Source: Tolypeutes matacus (Eukaryota; Chordata; Mammalia; Cingulata; Chlamyphoridae). From it: 64,000 nt of DNA. The stretch spans positions 6,950,093-7,014,092 of the forward strand of contig JAKSZT010053881.1 in NCBI GenBank assembly GCA_026826555.1. The letters are read 5' to 3'. Below, piece by piece: positions 11,636 through 23,400 of this stretch (position 1 is its first letter; the number at the start of each line of letters is the position of its first letter). The notes beneath the pieces were generated by a model. That model made no database searches. It was not told the DNA's origin and worked only from the letters and a program-made list of their open reading frames with translations. The position numbers and the translations under genes were made by a program.

Positions 11636-12885
11636 AGGAAAACACAGAGGTTCATTTCAATTGACTTATTTGGGCGTAATATACAAAGAAGCCCTGGTTT
11701 CCTTTCTGGATGGGGAATACTCAAGAAAAGCTTGGCCATTGCTTTTCTGATTCCTTACCCTCTTAGTGTCAACTGTACAGGGGCACGACTATAAAACACC
11801 ATTGTCTGGTCACTGATTCCAAGAGGAAAGCATATCATGCTAAATATATTTCTGGCAGGAGTGTTAATTTTCAAAAGAAGAGAAGTGTGGGAGGAATGAG
11901 CCAGCTCTTCCCATCCCTTCCAGACTCTCTGCACCTGTTTCCCCATGTGAAACTGTCCTCCTTGTGGGACTCCTCTGTAGTCAGGGAGACTGGGGTGGGG
12001 AAGAAGTGGAGGAAGGCTCAGAGCCTCTTTTATCAGTATTGTTTTGCATGCTGATCTCTCCCTTTCATTTACACAGCTTGAAAACAGAAGTTCTTTTTTC
12101 AAATTCTAGGGGAATAGCACAGCTGTGATGTTGCCTCCTTTGACAATGAAGGTACCTCTTCCTTCAGCCCTAGGAATACTTTTAACAAAACGAGGCCAGT
12201 TAGCTCCCAGGGGGTGTTTTCCATAGTTGTTTACATAAAACTTCTTTACCCAAGATGGAAAGGATAGTTGGGAAATCCTCATCACTAGGACCCAGAAGTA
12301 TCTATCAGAGCCCACAGTTTTTGCTCTTGTAGCCTTTCACTGGGCTTTCAGGATTTGTTGTTTTTATAAAGACATAATATGGTTCCCAGTTTGGATTGAG
12401 GACACAGCGATGTGGAGCATCTATCCTGGCACTGGTCCCAATGTTTTGCCTTTAATTGGGCAAACTAGGAAGAAACGATAGGTCTATGCTTGGTGAGCTG
12501 GTGGTACCGGCTCTGTAAACAGCACAGGCCAGACAATCCAGACATTGGGAACTTTTTGGATAAGCATCCTGTTTCTGTAGCACTGGCCTTATAAGATCTA
12601 TCAGGATACTGAATTTCTGAGTTGACTATTCAAGAAGATTGCCAGAAAATCCTCAAAACCCAGCATGGACCTTAACCTGCCATTCTTTCACACCCTGAGG
12701 CCTTCTGATGATTTCCCTGGTAACATGTTCCTGAAATTAAAGATGTGTGCTACACTGCAGGAGCAAGGTGAATTTCATTCAAAGGTCTAAATATACAGAT
12801 TTGGGGGACCTATGAAAAATCATTGAACTTTTCTTTCTTAGCTTCTTTACAAATAATTAAATGCTATTATGAAATTAACTGGATA
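11636..12885. other. No gene seen
   Basis: Unique-looking DNA of moderate GC after the L1. A 115-codon reverse frame at 11755-12102 has no family resemblance. No splice-bounded exon is convincing. Confidence 0.45.
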
Positions 12886-12889
12886 AAAG

Positions 12890-13065
12890 CAGTAGCACAC
12901 ATTTATTGATCTTTTATTATGTGCCAGACACTATATTAGGCCCTTTCATATATTTATTTAATCCCACATTGGTCCTTCTCCTTTGCAGTTAAGGTAAATG
13001 AGGCTTAGATTTGCCTCAGCTTAAAGAAAGTACTAATTGGTGGGTCTGGATCAAAACTCAAACAT
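12890..13065 (+). repeat. MIR-like SINE fragment
   Basis: Contains the MIR-like signature TTATTATGTGCCAGACACTATATTAGG and the downstream AAATGAGGCTTAGA block. Diverged and noncoding. Confidence 0.6.
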
Positions 13066-13209
13066 GTCTGTCTTTAGAGGTCTTAAATACCACAAATTGC
13101 TCACAAAGAGATGATCGGGAAGGGGGTCTTTATTTTAGAACCTTGCATTCTCTATAGAACTTTGAGGTTGTCAGGGTATTTTGTAAGCAACTTTATTTTT
13201 TTTCTTTTT

Positions 13210-13330
13210 GAGTTTCATAATAACCCTCTGAATAAGTCAGAGCAGGGCTTTTCCCCACTTTCCAGATGAGGAAAGTAAGCCTCAGACAGGTTAAATGATT
13301 GATTACCATGTGAGAACCAGTAAATACAGG
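13210..13330 (+). repeat. MIR 3' fragment
   Basis: TAACCCTCTGAATAAG, CAGATGAGGAAAGTAAG and CCTCAGACAGGTTAAATGA are the usual MIR 3' block order. Confidence 0.65.
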
Positions 13331-13425
13331 AAACAAGGATAAGAATTTAGGTCTTCTGACCCCTACTCCTGTGGGAGATCCATTCCTCTCACTGTCTTTC
13401 TGTTAGTGAATTAAACCATCCAGGG

Positions 13426-13601
13426 CAGGGGTTCTTAGTCTTTTTTGTCCCATGGACCCCTTTGCCAGTCAAGTGAAAACCACGGACCCCTTAGTAAGTC
13501 CACACTACACTGTGTATTATTAATAAATATATCACACCCGCACCGACACGTCCCCACAAGGATGTTTTTTTTTTTTTATTTGAAATATTTAAGAACCCCT
13601 G
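13426..13601 (+). mobile_element. Small terminal-inverted-repeat (hAT-like) transposon, copy A
   Basis: A 176-bp element bounded by CAGGGGTTCTTA on the left and TAAGAACCCCTG on the right. The flanks ATCCAGGG and ATTTAGGC agree at 5 of 8 positions, compatible with an old 8-bp target duplication as hAT elements make. There is no coding capacity. Its inside is the near reverse complement of the element at 17434. Confidence 0.8.
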
Positions 13602-13609
13602 ATTTAGGC

Positions 13610-14910
13610 AAAGAACCAGATGTTCCAAGAGACCTGCGTGATCATTGAGTTTCTGTGTCTCATTCCACATTTGCAGAAACTAAGAGCCAGAGAGGGGAAG
13701 TTACTTAGCCCAGGTCACCACACTAGTCAATGGCAGAAGTGGCAACAGATATTCCCAATTGAGTGATATTTCCACTCTTCCAAAAAAGAAGATATTTTGT
13801 GAGTGAAACAATAATCAATAAAATAAACATTGAAAGAAACAGTTTTCTGTGCCTTGGAAGTATGGAAATGGAAGTCTTGTATCTTGTGTTCTGTCCTCAA
13901 CGCCACAGTATTTACTAAGGGATTTTGTTTCAGGAAGAAAATAGTTAACCAATTACTGATATTATGGCTGTAAAATTACAAAGTAATTTTCTTTTGGTGT
14001 AAACGTGTAGTTTTCTATTAGAGATTTTATTTTTATGTATGCTATATTAGGTTACAAAGGACAGTCACTTACTTGTAGGAATAGAACTTCATCCTCATAT
14101 ATTGGAGATGGAATGAGTCATTCAAGCATCTAGTGTGTCAGCACTAGAGGGAGCTCCATGAGAAGGCTGGGCTACACAAACTCCCAGGAAGCCTCCTGCA
14201 GCCGCTGGAGAATGGTATGTGGAAGACAAAGAGAAAGGAAATAGACACGTACAATAATTATCACGGGGCCAGACATCACAAGGCACACAATGGGTAATGA
14301 AAAGTGTGTACTGTATGCCTCTGTGTGTGTATGTATGTGTGTGGTTTTGTGTTTGTTATTGTTTACATCCAGCCTTCGTCCAGAATAGGACCGATTTTCC
14401 ACACATATTATACCATTCAGTCCTTCCAACCCTCAAAAGCAGATATTATTATCCCCACTTTATAGATGAAGAAATCAGTAAAATTATGTGCTATTTCCCA
14501 AAGTCGTAAATGCAAAAAGTATTTTACTATTAACTTCCTTTCTAGTGGCATTTTCACTGTGCCAGGGTTTGTCCTGTTGAAGTACACATAATAACTCTCC
14601 ATCGTCTAATTAAATGCCTCCCATTTCCAGAATTCCTTAGACTTTCTTTAGCTAACCCTTTTGTTATTCCACAACCTTGCCAGTGTGCTCCAGCCAGTCC
14701 AATCTTTTTTCTGTCCCATACATGAATCTGCCAGGATTTCCTTATTACAACTTCTCCTACTAGAAACATCCTTCCTTTTCTTCTTCCACTGCCAAGACCA
14801 CTATATCCTCATGCCCCAGAGTACCTGTTGCCATCTCCTCTGGACCTTACACCAGTTCTCTCTGGTCTTGTTTGCAGGGGTTTGCCATAGAAGTTGCTCG
14901 AGAAATACAG
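13610..14910. other. Unique DNA with a short TG-rich tract and a MIR trace
   Basis: 13660-13740 looks like a weak MIR fragment (CAGAAACTAAGAGCCAGAGAGG). A TG-rich stretch lies at 14321-14345, and 14440-14490 has another weak MIR-like block. No gene model is supported. Confidence 0.45.
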
Positions 14911-14919
14911 GCTAACAGT

Positions 14920-15075
14920 GGTTCCCGAGCTTTAATAGGCATCGGCCAGGGTGCCTGATGAACTTGCAGCCCGTATGCACAGACATTATGATTCTGGAGG
15001 TCTGGATTAATGTCCATGCATATTTAGCCAGCACCCTGGGTGATCCTGATGCAGGAGTCTGTGGAGCTCATTTTG
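14920..15075 (+). mobile_element. MER5-like hAT relic
   Basis: Starts CAGTGGTTCCCGAGCTTTA, has GATTCTGGAGGTCTGG in the middle and GGTGATCCTGATGCAGGAG near the right end, the MER5 order. Strongly diverged. Confidence 0.6.
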
Positions 15076-15304
15076 ACAAAATATCTCTTGTTGCATTCTT
15101 CTGAATGCATTCACACTCGTATCTCACCATCTGATATGACTTGCCATTTGTTACTTTCACTTCAGACATTTTCTCAAGTTGACTCAATTCTACACATTTG
15201 GTTTCTTAAGAGTGGACGCTCCTAGAGGGCAGCGACCTCATTTTCTATCCTCTCCTCCTCCCCCCTTTCATATCCCTTTTATTGGCTGTTAGAGATTAGG
15301 CTGG

Positions 15305-15405
15305 GGGGTCGGATGTGGCTCAACTGGTTGGGTGTCCGTCTCCCATATGGAGTGGACCTGGGTTCGATCCCTGGGACCTCCCGGTATAAAAAAAAAAAAA
15401 AAAAA
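15305..15405 (+). mobile_element. DAS-SINE, short tRNA-only form, clear TSD
   Basis: About 80 bp of tRNA-like sequence (A-box TGGCTCAACTGG, B-box GGTTCGATCCC) plus an A tail. Flanked by identical 14-bp target duplications AGAGATTAGGCTGG at 15291-15304 and 15406-15419. The perfect duplication points to a young L1-mobilised insertion. Confidence 0.95.
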
Positions 15406-15609
15406 AGAGATTAGGCTGGCAGTTTCCCAGCAATTTTCTTGGTTGAAAATATACCTTCCTACCGGCATACCTGTATAGCTCCCACTCCCCTTCACAGCTC
15501 ATTTCCAAGTGCTCTTAGTGTCAGAGTCCCAGGGAGGCACCCCTGCCACGTGCTCCCATGGCACGCTCCATTTCTCCCAGCAGAGCATGGCACACGGTGT
15601 GCACGTCTT

Positions 15610-15775
15610 TCTGTATTTCCTTAGGGATACTTTCTTCCAACCTCACCTCTAGATATTTGGTAGATCCCTTTTGTGAGGCAGGAACTTAATTGTATCCCAG
15701 AACCAAGAACAGAGCCTGACATATAGTAGGCACTTGATGATTATTTGTAAAATAAGTGAGTGGATAAATTGAGAT
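15610..15775 (+). repeat. L2 LINE 3' end fragment
   Basis: AAGAACAGAGCCTGACATATAGTAGGCACTTGATGA is, in pieces, the L2 terminal block. Ancient and noncoding. Confidence 0.65.
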
Positions 15776-15944
15776 TAACTCAGAAGAAAGAAACATAGGA
15801 GTTGAAACTTAAAAAGCCCATTAATTCACAATAGGCATGGGAAGTATGGAGACAATGGCCTTTGTTGTCAAAATGCAGCACCCAGGATTGCCAAGGGAAG
15901 CTCTGAAATCCTAGTTACCTTATCAACTTCTTTGTCCCGGTGGA

Positions 15945-16065
15945 TCCAAATTGGTTCAACTCAATACACAATTATTGGCTGCCTTCCATGTGTCAGGCAC
16001 TATGTTAGACACTGAGGAAGCAAAAATGTATAAGATACACAGTCCTTGAACTTGAGGGTGTGATA
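15945..16065 (-). repeat. L2 LINE 3' end fragment, reverse strand
   Basis: The plus strand shows TTATTGGCTGCCTTCC, ATGTGTCAGGCACTATGTTAG and ACACTGAGGAAGC, the complement of the L2 3' terminus. Confidence 0.6.
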
Positions 16066-16208
16066 TTTAAAGTGAAACCATTTTGTGATATGTATGCTGA
16101 CATGTTGAAATATTATTAGGAAACACGAGATGGCACTCTACCGCTCTTAAAAGAGTTCAAATGGCTCCTAGTCTTATGACTGCCAACTAATGTAAGATAA
16201 GTCTTAAG

Positions 16209-16558
16209 GGGAAGCAGATGTGGCTCAACCACTTGGGTACCCTCCTACCACCTAGGAGGTCTGGGGTTTGGGTCCCAGTGCCTCCTAAAAGAAGATGAAC
16301 AGATGCCACCTCCCACTGCAATAGAGCTAGATACCGCTCCTGCTGCAACAAGCAGAGACCACAAGGCAGGAGACACTGCAGCCCATAGGGAGTGGATGTG
16401 GCTCAGTCCGTTGGATACTTGCCTCTCATGTGGGAGGTCCTGGGTTCAGTTCCCAGTGCCTCCTGGAGAAGGCAAGTAGGCAGATGAGTGAACCATCTGG
16501 GGGAAGGGGAGATAAAGAAAAATAAAATAAACAAAAAATAAATCTAAAAAAATAAAAA
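16209..16558 (+). mobile_element. DAS-SINE dimer with long linker, clear TSD
   Basis: Two tRNA-like monomers: 16209-16292 (TGGCTCAACCACTTGG) and about 16388-16470 (TGGCTCAGTCCGTTGG, GGTTCAGTTCC). A roughly 95-bp linker rich in GCAACAAGCAGAGACC joins them and an A/T-rich tail follows. The target duplications AGATAAGTCTTAAG at 16195-16208 and 16559-16572 are identical, so the dimer moved as a single transcript. Confidence 0.92.
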
Positions 16559-16734
16559 AGATAAGTCTTAAGAAGCCGTAAGGCATTATGGGGAAAAGCC
16601 AGGCTTTAAAGTTCCACTGACCCTCGTTGGAATACCAGAGCACTGTCTCTTACTAACTATGCCACCAGTAGCCACACTGCATCTGTAAAACAGATCTAAT
16701 CATAACAACAACAATCTTGGCATATAGTAACAAT

Positions 16735-16935
16735 GGCTAACATTATTGAGTGCTATGCCAGGCACTCTGCTAAGCACTTTCCATGCCATTATTCTTTTAA
16801 GTCCTCTCAGCTTTCTAATATTTACATTAATATTTACATTTTACTGCTGAGGAAATTGGCTCAGAGAAGTTAAGTAATTTGCCTACAGTGACCCAGCTAT
16901 CAAAGAACACAGTCAGAATTTGAACCTAGGACTGG
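16735..16935 (+). repeat. MIR SINE, nearly full core
   Basis: Reads in MIR order: TTATTGAGTGCTATGCCAGGC, TGCTAAGCACTTTCC, GCTGAGGAAATTGGC, TCAGAGAAGTTAAGTAATTTGCC and CAGAATTTGAACCTAGG. Confidence 0.85.
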
Positions 16936-16939
16936 CTGA

Positions 16940-17430
16940 TGAATAAATGAGGTTTTGTATGTAAAAGCCTGGCATGCTGCCTGGCAGATAATAAGCCCTC
17001 AATAAATGGTTTCTAATATTCTTACTGCCCTCAAGAAATCTGGCCCACAGAACTGTTGTTTTTTGGGGTGAGTCACTGTAAGGATAGTCCAGCAGAGAGC
17101 GAGGAGGGCTGGGTTTCCTGAGCCTGTGGCACAAGCTGAAGGCAGGAAAAGAGGATCCTAACTAGTGTTTCTGCAACTCCCCCTGCACTCGGCTTGCGTA
17201 GACTCAGGAACCATCACACACTAACCCACCCTGGTGCCATCGGAGCAAATTAGAGTTACAGGGGCCTTACAGATCACCAAGCTGGGTCCCCAGGCTGGTG
17301 CCAGCACACCACATCCCTGCCAAGTGATTGTTGTCGCTTTCAGCTCTGTTCCACCATCAGCACGCCATCTCTGCATTGCCTTCAGGGAGTCCCAGAAGAC
17401 ATGACTGGACTACACTTTCAAGATCCTCTA
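16940..17430. other. No gene seen
   Basis: Unique-looking DNA between a MIR and a small DNA transposon. The reverse frame 16913-17134 has no recognisable features. Confidence 0.45.
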
Positions 17431-17433
17431 AGG

Positions 17434-17626
17434 CAGGGGTTCTTAACCAAGGATCCGTGAGCTTGAATTGAAACTAAAAAAAAAAAATTATTCTGTGGGG
17501 ACGTGTTGGTGCGGGTGTGATATATTTATTAAATAATACGCAGTATGGTGCGGACTTAGTAAGGGGTCTGTGGTTTTCACCTGACTGGCAAAGGGGTCTG
17601 TGGAACACAATGGTTAAGAGCCCCTG
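17434..17626 (-). mobile_element. Small terminal-inverted-repeat (hAT-like) transposon, copy B
   Basis: Bounded by CAGGGGTTCTTAACC on the left and GGTTAAGAGCCCCTG on the right, a 15-bp inverted repeat with one mismatch. Inside are GGGGACGTGTTGGTGCGG and AAGGGGTCTGTGG, the complement of the matching blocks in copy A. I therefore give it the opposite orientation. No coding capacity. Confidence 0.85.
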
Positions 17627-17639
17627 TTCTTAAGTAACC

Positions 17640-19255
17640 GCATGTATTTCCAGATGTGGCCTGCCTGCAGCATTAGTAGGGATACAACCTTGGGAGAGGG
17701 CGGAGCCCTTCCCTGCCTCCTGCTGAACAAGTCGCTTTTTCTCACCCCTTCCCTTCTTGTCCCTCCAGGAAGCAACGAGAGCAGACCAGGTTCACATGCA
17801 TAGGCAAGAGGGCCCCGAAGCCAGCGGGAACTGGTGTGGTCTGTGCCACGGCGGTTGTCAGGGGAGCAGCTGGCTCAGCCCCGTGGCATTCAGAAAGCCA
17901 GAGTCACACAAATAATGCTTACAGTCAGTCCACCAAGCAGCGCCTCTCCAGCTGGCATCGAAGCCCTCGTTAAGACTGTCAGGCGTGTTCACTGATGACT
18001 GATTTTCATCTCCAAGGCTCTCATTGACTTTCCTTTCACCAGTGTGAAACCTGGGGAAGGAGGTGTCAGAATATACTTGGGGCAGTCTAAACCCTCCTGG
18101 TTTAGCTCTGAACATAGAGGATCATTAGAGAGGGACAAGTGAGTAAAAACCCACTTCTTTCTGTATTCACTCACAATTGCCTATTTGTCTTGTCTTCACT
18201 TTTCTATCAACACAGAGCAGGTAAGACCTTGTTGTCCCTTGATGTACAGAGATAGTTGTCTTCTTCAAAGGGGCTGATGCCTCAAACTGAGACAGTCCTT
18301 CAGATTTTCCAGTCTCAAGTCTCTCCTGAAATTGTACCAAGATCCTGCCATCCTAAGCAGACATGAGTCAAGGACTTAGGCTATAATGGGTAGCTTATGC
18401 GTTAATAGGTACTTGACGAAAACCTAACTGAGTTGAATCTATGTGAGTCCATCCTTGGAAACAATGCTCTGCCCTCCAAGCCCTCTTTCCCTTAGACTTC
18501 CAGCCTTCAACCTCCTGTTGAGGTTCTGCGGCTCTGTGGGAGCCATGAGATTTCAATTGTAAAATCATTCTCCTGACCTCATCGCCTAACAACAAAGGCT
18601 TTCATTGCCTCTAAGACTTATACTTGGGCTATTTTTAACTTGTCCTTTCTTTTAAAAACAATTATACCAGAGGACCTTAATAAGCCCCATTTAGCTTTTT
18701 GTGGAAAAAGAAAATTTGCAGACATTAACCAATAAGTGCTGCTGAAAGCCACTGCTAGCTGGCACGCCTCTTAAAACCAGCCTTTCCCTTCCTCAATACA
18801 ATAGTTTATTTTTGGATAGCAACATTTGCACAGCATCACAAACATGCTACACTTGGCTTCATCATGAACTTAAAAGAAGGTGCAGATTTAGATGAGAGAT
18901 TGAGAAAGGTAACTCGGGGTTTTAGGAGGAAGGATGGAGGAGGGAGGGAGGTAAGAGTTCCTTGTGATACACTGGAAGTCCTGGCTTCAGCACCTCACAC
19001 CCGCAGATTTTTAAACTTTGCTTCTAATCAGCCATCAATATGAAACAAGTGGGAGAAACAGAAGTGAGAATTCAGATTTTTGCTCATTATCATGTAAAAC
19101 TAAAAAACAAAACTAAACACACAACAACCAACCACAGAAACAAACAAAACCCAAAACAACAACAAAAAAGAGCTCATATTCTTGTAGAGGATAAGAAAAG
19201 ATGTCAATAAACAACACAGCCAGCCATCCACCCAAGTCAAGAGTCTCCCTATGTC
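17640..19255. other. No gene seen
   Basis: Unique-looking DNA. Short reverse frames at 17858-18174 and 18395-18595 are under 90 codons and lack domains. Confidence 0.45.
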
Positions 19256-19604
19256 AAAGTAAAGTTGATGGGGGCGGGAGGGAAGTGTCTGAACTGTTGT
19301 GCATGATTTTGCTAATTGGTTTTGCTAATTGGATTCACTAGGAATTCCTCCTTGCCAGGCCCAGGGTCACCACCCTCCCACAGGCCTTGCCTCACAGGGG
19401 CTTGGCCCTGAGGCTGCTGAGCCAGCAGAAATCTGGGGCAGCCACCCTCAAGAAGCCCCTCTCAGGGGCCAGAACTCCTTTGCCAGAAGGGATTCTCAAG
19501 TTAGGACTGTATAACTAAAGCAGTTGTAGTTTTACTTTTTTTATATACCTGTTTTCCCAAAAATTATTTGCAGTTGTGTATGCAGCACTTTGCCCTAGTA
19601 TGTA

Positions 19605-19625
19605 TGCTCAACAATAAAAACCAAA
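19605..19625 (+). other. Possible orphan polyadenylation signal
   Basis: AATAAAAACC at about 19613, after a T-rich then A/T-rich run that reads like the end of a 3'UTR (19500-19612). It could mark an old retrocopy or be chance. No matching coding part was seen upstream. Confidence 0.25.
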
Positions 19626-20012
19626 TCTAATATATTTGGGGAGGGGGGGAAGGGAAGAGGTCCAAGTCACAAATTACAGCACCACCCCAAGCAGTGTAAG
19701 GACAATCAGGGCATGGCCACTTGCTTTCTGGACATTTAAGCTAAAGTACCATAGAAGTCTTTCCAGGTGTGAAAGTAAAGCCCCAAACTTCTTCATACTC
19801 ACACCCATCCACGCCTGTTGTTTCGAAGTCGGCTGATTACATTCACAGTCATGGCACTCATGTTCTTAATTGTGGCTCAGCTGTGCCTTTACCTAATGGA
19901 CTTGCAAGAACGCTCTCTGGCCAGGTTTCTTCACGCAGATTGAGGCACATAAATTCAGTCTTGGTAACTGCTAGTGGTGTGCCTAAGGTCTGGGGATTAG
20001 AGGAATACTTAG

Positions 20013-20118
20013 GAGCTGGTGAAGCTCAGTGGTTGAGTGCCGGCTTCCCACATGCAAGGTCCCTGGTTCATTCCCCAGCCTTGGTACCTCAAAAGAAGAA
20101 AGAAAAAAAAAAAAAAAA
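20013..20118 (+). mobile_element. Old short DAS-SINE monomer with TSD
   Basis: A tRNA-like monomer with a diverged A-box (AAGCTCAGTGG), a B-box-like GGTTCATTCCC and an A tail. Flanked by GAGGAATACTTAG (20000-20012) and GAGGAAATACTTAG (20119-20132), a target duplication with one inserted base. Confidence 0.88.
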
Positions 20119-20789
20119 GAGGAAATACTTAGACTAAATCAAAGGAACAACTTTCTCCTTGGATAAATAGCCCACTGTCTCTGAAATGTTAGTGTTAAAA
20201 TGTTCCATCCTGTAGACTTTTTCTTCAGAATCCATGTTATTTCAAGCGTTCCATAACAACTCAGAAGATAAAGTGCTCACTCAGAGCTGTATAAACTGCT
20301 GTTGGAGTGTCCTGGCTAAAAGAAAAGATTTTTAGGTGGCTGAAAAATAAAGGAGAAACTTGTAGAGAGGAAGAAACATTTTTAAATTTATTACTGTAAA
20401 AAAAAAAATTATGTTCTAAATGGGTGTGAAATATTTATTCATGAAGTATACAAACTCAATTTAATTAATCAAAAGGAGACAGGATAAGAAGAGGAGATCC
20501 TTTGAATTGCCACTCAAGTCTAGTGCTCATAATTAAAAAGGCAAAGAAAAAGTCGTGTTCAGACTCTTGATGAGTGATTAAACAGTCAACAAACTCCCAT
20601 CAAAAAAGCAATTTGCTGAGGTCTTTACTTGCATGTTTGCTAGTAAGTCAAAAGAATAAAGCCAAGGCTTTTGCTTTATATACAGTGTATACAGAAACTG
20701 TGTTATCCTTATTTAAAGACTAATTGGATTTTGGTCTAGAAAGGATCTTGTCTCTTCTCCCATGACTACAGGATAGAGTGGGGGTGAAG

Positions 20790-21085
20790 AATTGAGCTCT
20801 GTGCCTCTGTTCATACTGTTCTCTCTGCCTGTAGGACCTTCCCTGCTTTATCCATTAGGCAAAACTCTATTCATCCTTTGGAACCCATAAAAAATATCAT
20901 CTCTTATATGAAGCCCCCCTTGATTCACCCAAGCAGAGTATAGTCTTTGAATGTGCACATCTGTCTCTCCCCATCAGACTGTGAGTTCTTCAAGGACCTG
21001 GAGTATGTTTTATTGATGTTTGTGACCCAGCATCCAGCACAGATCCTGTTAGTTCAGTTAGTACTCAATGGATATTATTTTTTTT
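20790..21085 (+). repeat. L2 LINE 3' fragment
   Basis: Parallels the 3' part of L2: TCATACTGTTCTCTCTGCCTG, CCTTTGGAACCCATA, CAGACTGTGAGTTCTTCAAGG, ending CAGTTAGTACTCAATGG. Noncoding now. Confidence 0.75.
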
Positions 21086-21089
21086 AATG

Positions 21090-22860
21090 TATAAAAACAA
21101 TGCTTTTTGAATGCATGCGTGTAGACAATGGCAAGGAGAACAAATAGAAAAACAAGGATTAAAGTAAAGATTAGTTGATAAATTAATAACCATTGACTCA
21201 ACTCATCACTGTGCAAGGCAGTGGGGGCAGATGGAAGAAACACAAGAGTCTAGGTCCTAGTTGAGAGGATTGAAAGGAACATACATGAAATAGCAGGGGA
21301 AACACAAAACAATATATGATTATGTCTTACAGTTAACAGTTTAGAGTAGTGAGAGGTGAGTGTCCAAGCTTAGCACTTTAAGTTCCACTTCCCTTTAAAA
21401 GGAATATCCCAAACCCATTTTAAAGGCAAATAGCTGTTAGAATACTTTCTGGGTGCTCCTGATCCCACTTTGTACCCACAAACCTTCCCAATCACTATCT
21501 CTTCCCGCTTTTGCCATTGGATTGCCTGCTCCTAAACCCTCCCAGCCCCAGCCCAGGCCCCCTTACCAGCCCTAGCCTATGTTCTCTCCTCCTTCTGTCT
21601 GCCCGTGCTTAGACTGACAGCCATCGTGGACCTTGCCTGGCATGACCTCCAAGCCCTCCCTCGTGAACCAAGGCAGACTGGAGGGTGTGGTCCAGTGGCT
21701 GGTGTTCACCCTTGTACTTGGCACTAGACAGTTTTCAGTGAGGACCAAAGTAGTTATGGAAGATCCCTGAAGGAGGAGGTGCCTTGCCCTGCCACACCTT
21801 TGAAGCTCTACACAAGGAAATGTTTTGCCTCAAGTCCAATATTTCAGTCTTGGTATATCAACTAGTTAACCTCACCCAATTTGTACTTTGCTTTCATCAT
21901 TCTTTTATCCTTTTCTGGTCAATGACTCTGCTGGCTGTCTGTAGCTTCGTGCCAGTCAGTGTCAGCCTTTGGTCTGATGCCCAATCCAGTTTCTCTCAGC
22001 TTCTGATCTTCATTTGTCTCTGAAAACTTCTGAATCACCCCTTGCCTCCTTAGTGCAGCCTGTTCCCAGAGGACTCAAGAGAAAGGGATCTAACTAGGTC
22101 TCCGAGATCCCACTGCAATATTATGTTTTCCCCGGACACTTCCCCACTGTCTACTCAGGCATCCTGAGAAGTGGAAAGCTTCGTGAGAAATGCAGGTCTT
22201 AAAGACTGGGTCAGATTCAGAAGGGTGGTTAGGAAAGGTTACCAGGTGGTGAGAACAACAACAAAAAGGAGTATGAAGAAAAGAGATTCATGACATGGGG
22301 ACATTTGGATCAGTCTTATGAGATTTGCACACAGTGGTTGGACCCTATTTCAAGGCAGCCACTGCCGATGCTGCCATCCAACTTAAGGACTCCACAGTGC
22401 CCAGGACAGCCACCAAGACTGCAACCAGGGTTTAAGAACTGACAGAGACCATCTAACTTCTAAATCACTGCTCACTCCATCTGCCTCTAAGAAAGCAGTT
22501 CTGGATTCTGAAGCTTGAAACCCCATATATAATCTTGAGTAGCTTGATATTTAAGGGTACTGCTATGTTTAATCAGTGCAAATGCAGTCTGGTATTAAGG
22601 GTCAGATTGTATAATAATCCTTTATATTAGGATATCTGCAAGGTCCTAGATTTCCTTTTGTCATACCCCAGAGAATGGGCAGAACCAGCAATCTCTAACT
22701 TGAGCATTTCTTTTGGGACAAAGTTGATACTAAGCAAAATGATAGGTCTAAGTTAAGTGGCTCCAATAAGGAGAGAACTGAAAAAGCTATGGATAATATA
22801 TACCCCAATACAGAACACTAGGCAAGGGGCAGACCTGGGGGAGTCTTGGAAAGGGCTGCT
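21090..22860. other. No gene seen
   Basis: Unique-looking DNA. The 79-codon frame at 21784-22023 is Ser/Leu/Phe-rich without a domain. No other element is confidently identified. Confidence 0.4.
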
Positions 22861-22864
22861 TGTG

Positions 22865-23230
22865 GAACCTGTAGCAGTCAGCTTTCTCTGGATCACCCTG
22901 TGATAGACAAACAGCTTCAAAATCACAGTGGCTGCAGCAGCAAAGTTTACTTCTTGCTCATGCTATATGAGCAAGATGGGACTGCTACAGCCTCTTATAA
23001 GCCTGCACTGTCCTAGTATTGTTAGAGTGAGGCCTAAGCGCCACCACCCTCGGCACTGCCCTGAGTTCTTGCTCTTTCTCCACCCTGGAGAGGTGGGGAG
23101 ATGTGCAGGCAAATCACAGGACAATTAGTCTCTAGTTTTTTATGGAACTCAGCCCCTGGGAGTGGCTATGGGGTGAGGTCACACACAGCCAGCTCCTAAA
23201 ACTGCTGCAAAGTGGGCAGAAGCATTTAAA
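22865..23230 (+). repeat. Unclassified old repeat (possible)
   Basis: GTAGCAGTCAGCTTTCTCTGG...CAAAATCACAGTGGC and later CAGCTCCTAAAACTGCTGC recall a common mammalian interspersed repeat, but I cannot name the family. A SINE then interrupts the sequence at 23242. Confidence 0.35.
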
Positions 23231-23241
23231 GGTCCCTAGTC

Positions 23242-23341
23242 GGGTCGGATGTGGCTCAACTGGTTGGGCGTCCGTCTCCCATATGGAGGGACCCGGGTTC
23301 GATCCCCGGGACCTCCCGGTAAAAAAATAAAAATAAAAAAA
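23242..23341 (+). mobile_element. DAS-SINE, short tRNA-only form, perfect 15-bp TSD
   Basis: A-box TGGCTCAACTGG and B-box GGTTCGATCCC are intact, and the tail is A-rich. TAAAGGTCCCTAGTC is repeated exactly at 23227-23241 and 23342-23356. A recent insertion. Confidence 0.95.
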
Positions 23342-23400
23342 TAAAGGTCCCTAGTCAGCCCCTTTCCTACCAGGAAAGCCTGGCTTGGGTGTTTCGGTTT

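Noticed and set aside
10727..11794. The longest frame (355 codons) as a host gene
   Set aside because: It is the L1 ORF2 C-terminus. Its last part reads through the 3'UTR and A tail into flanking DNA because of a small deletion.
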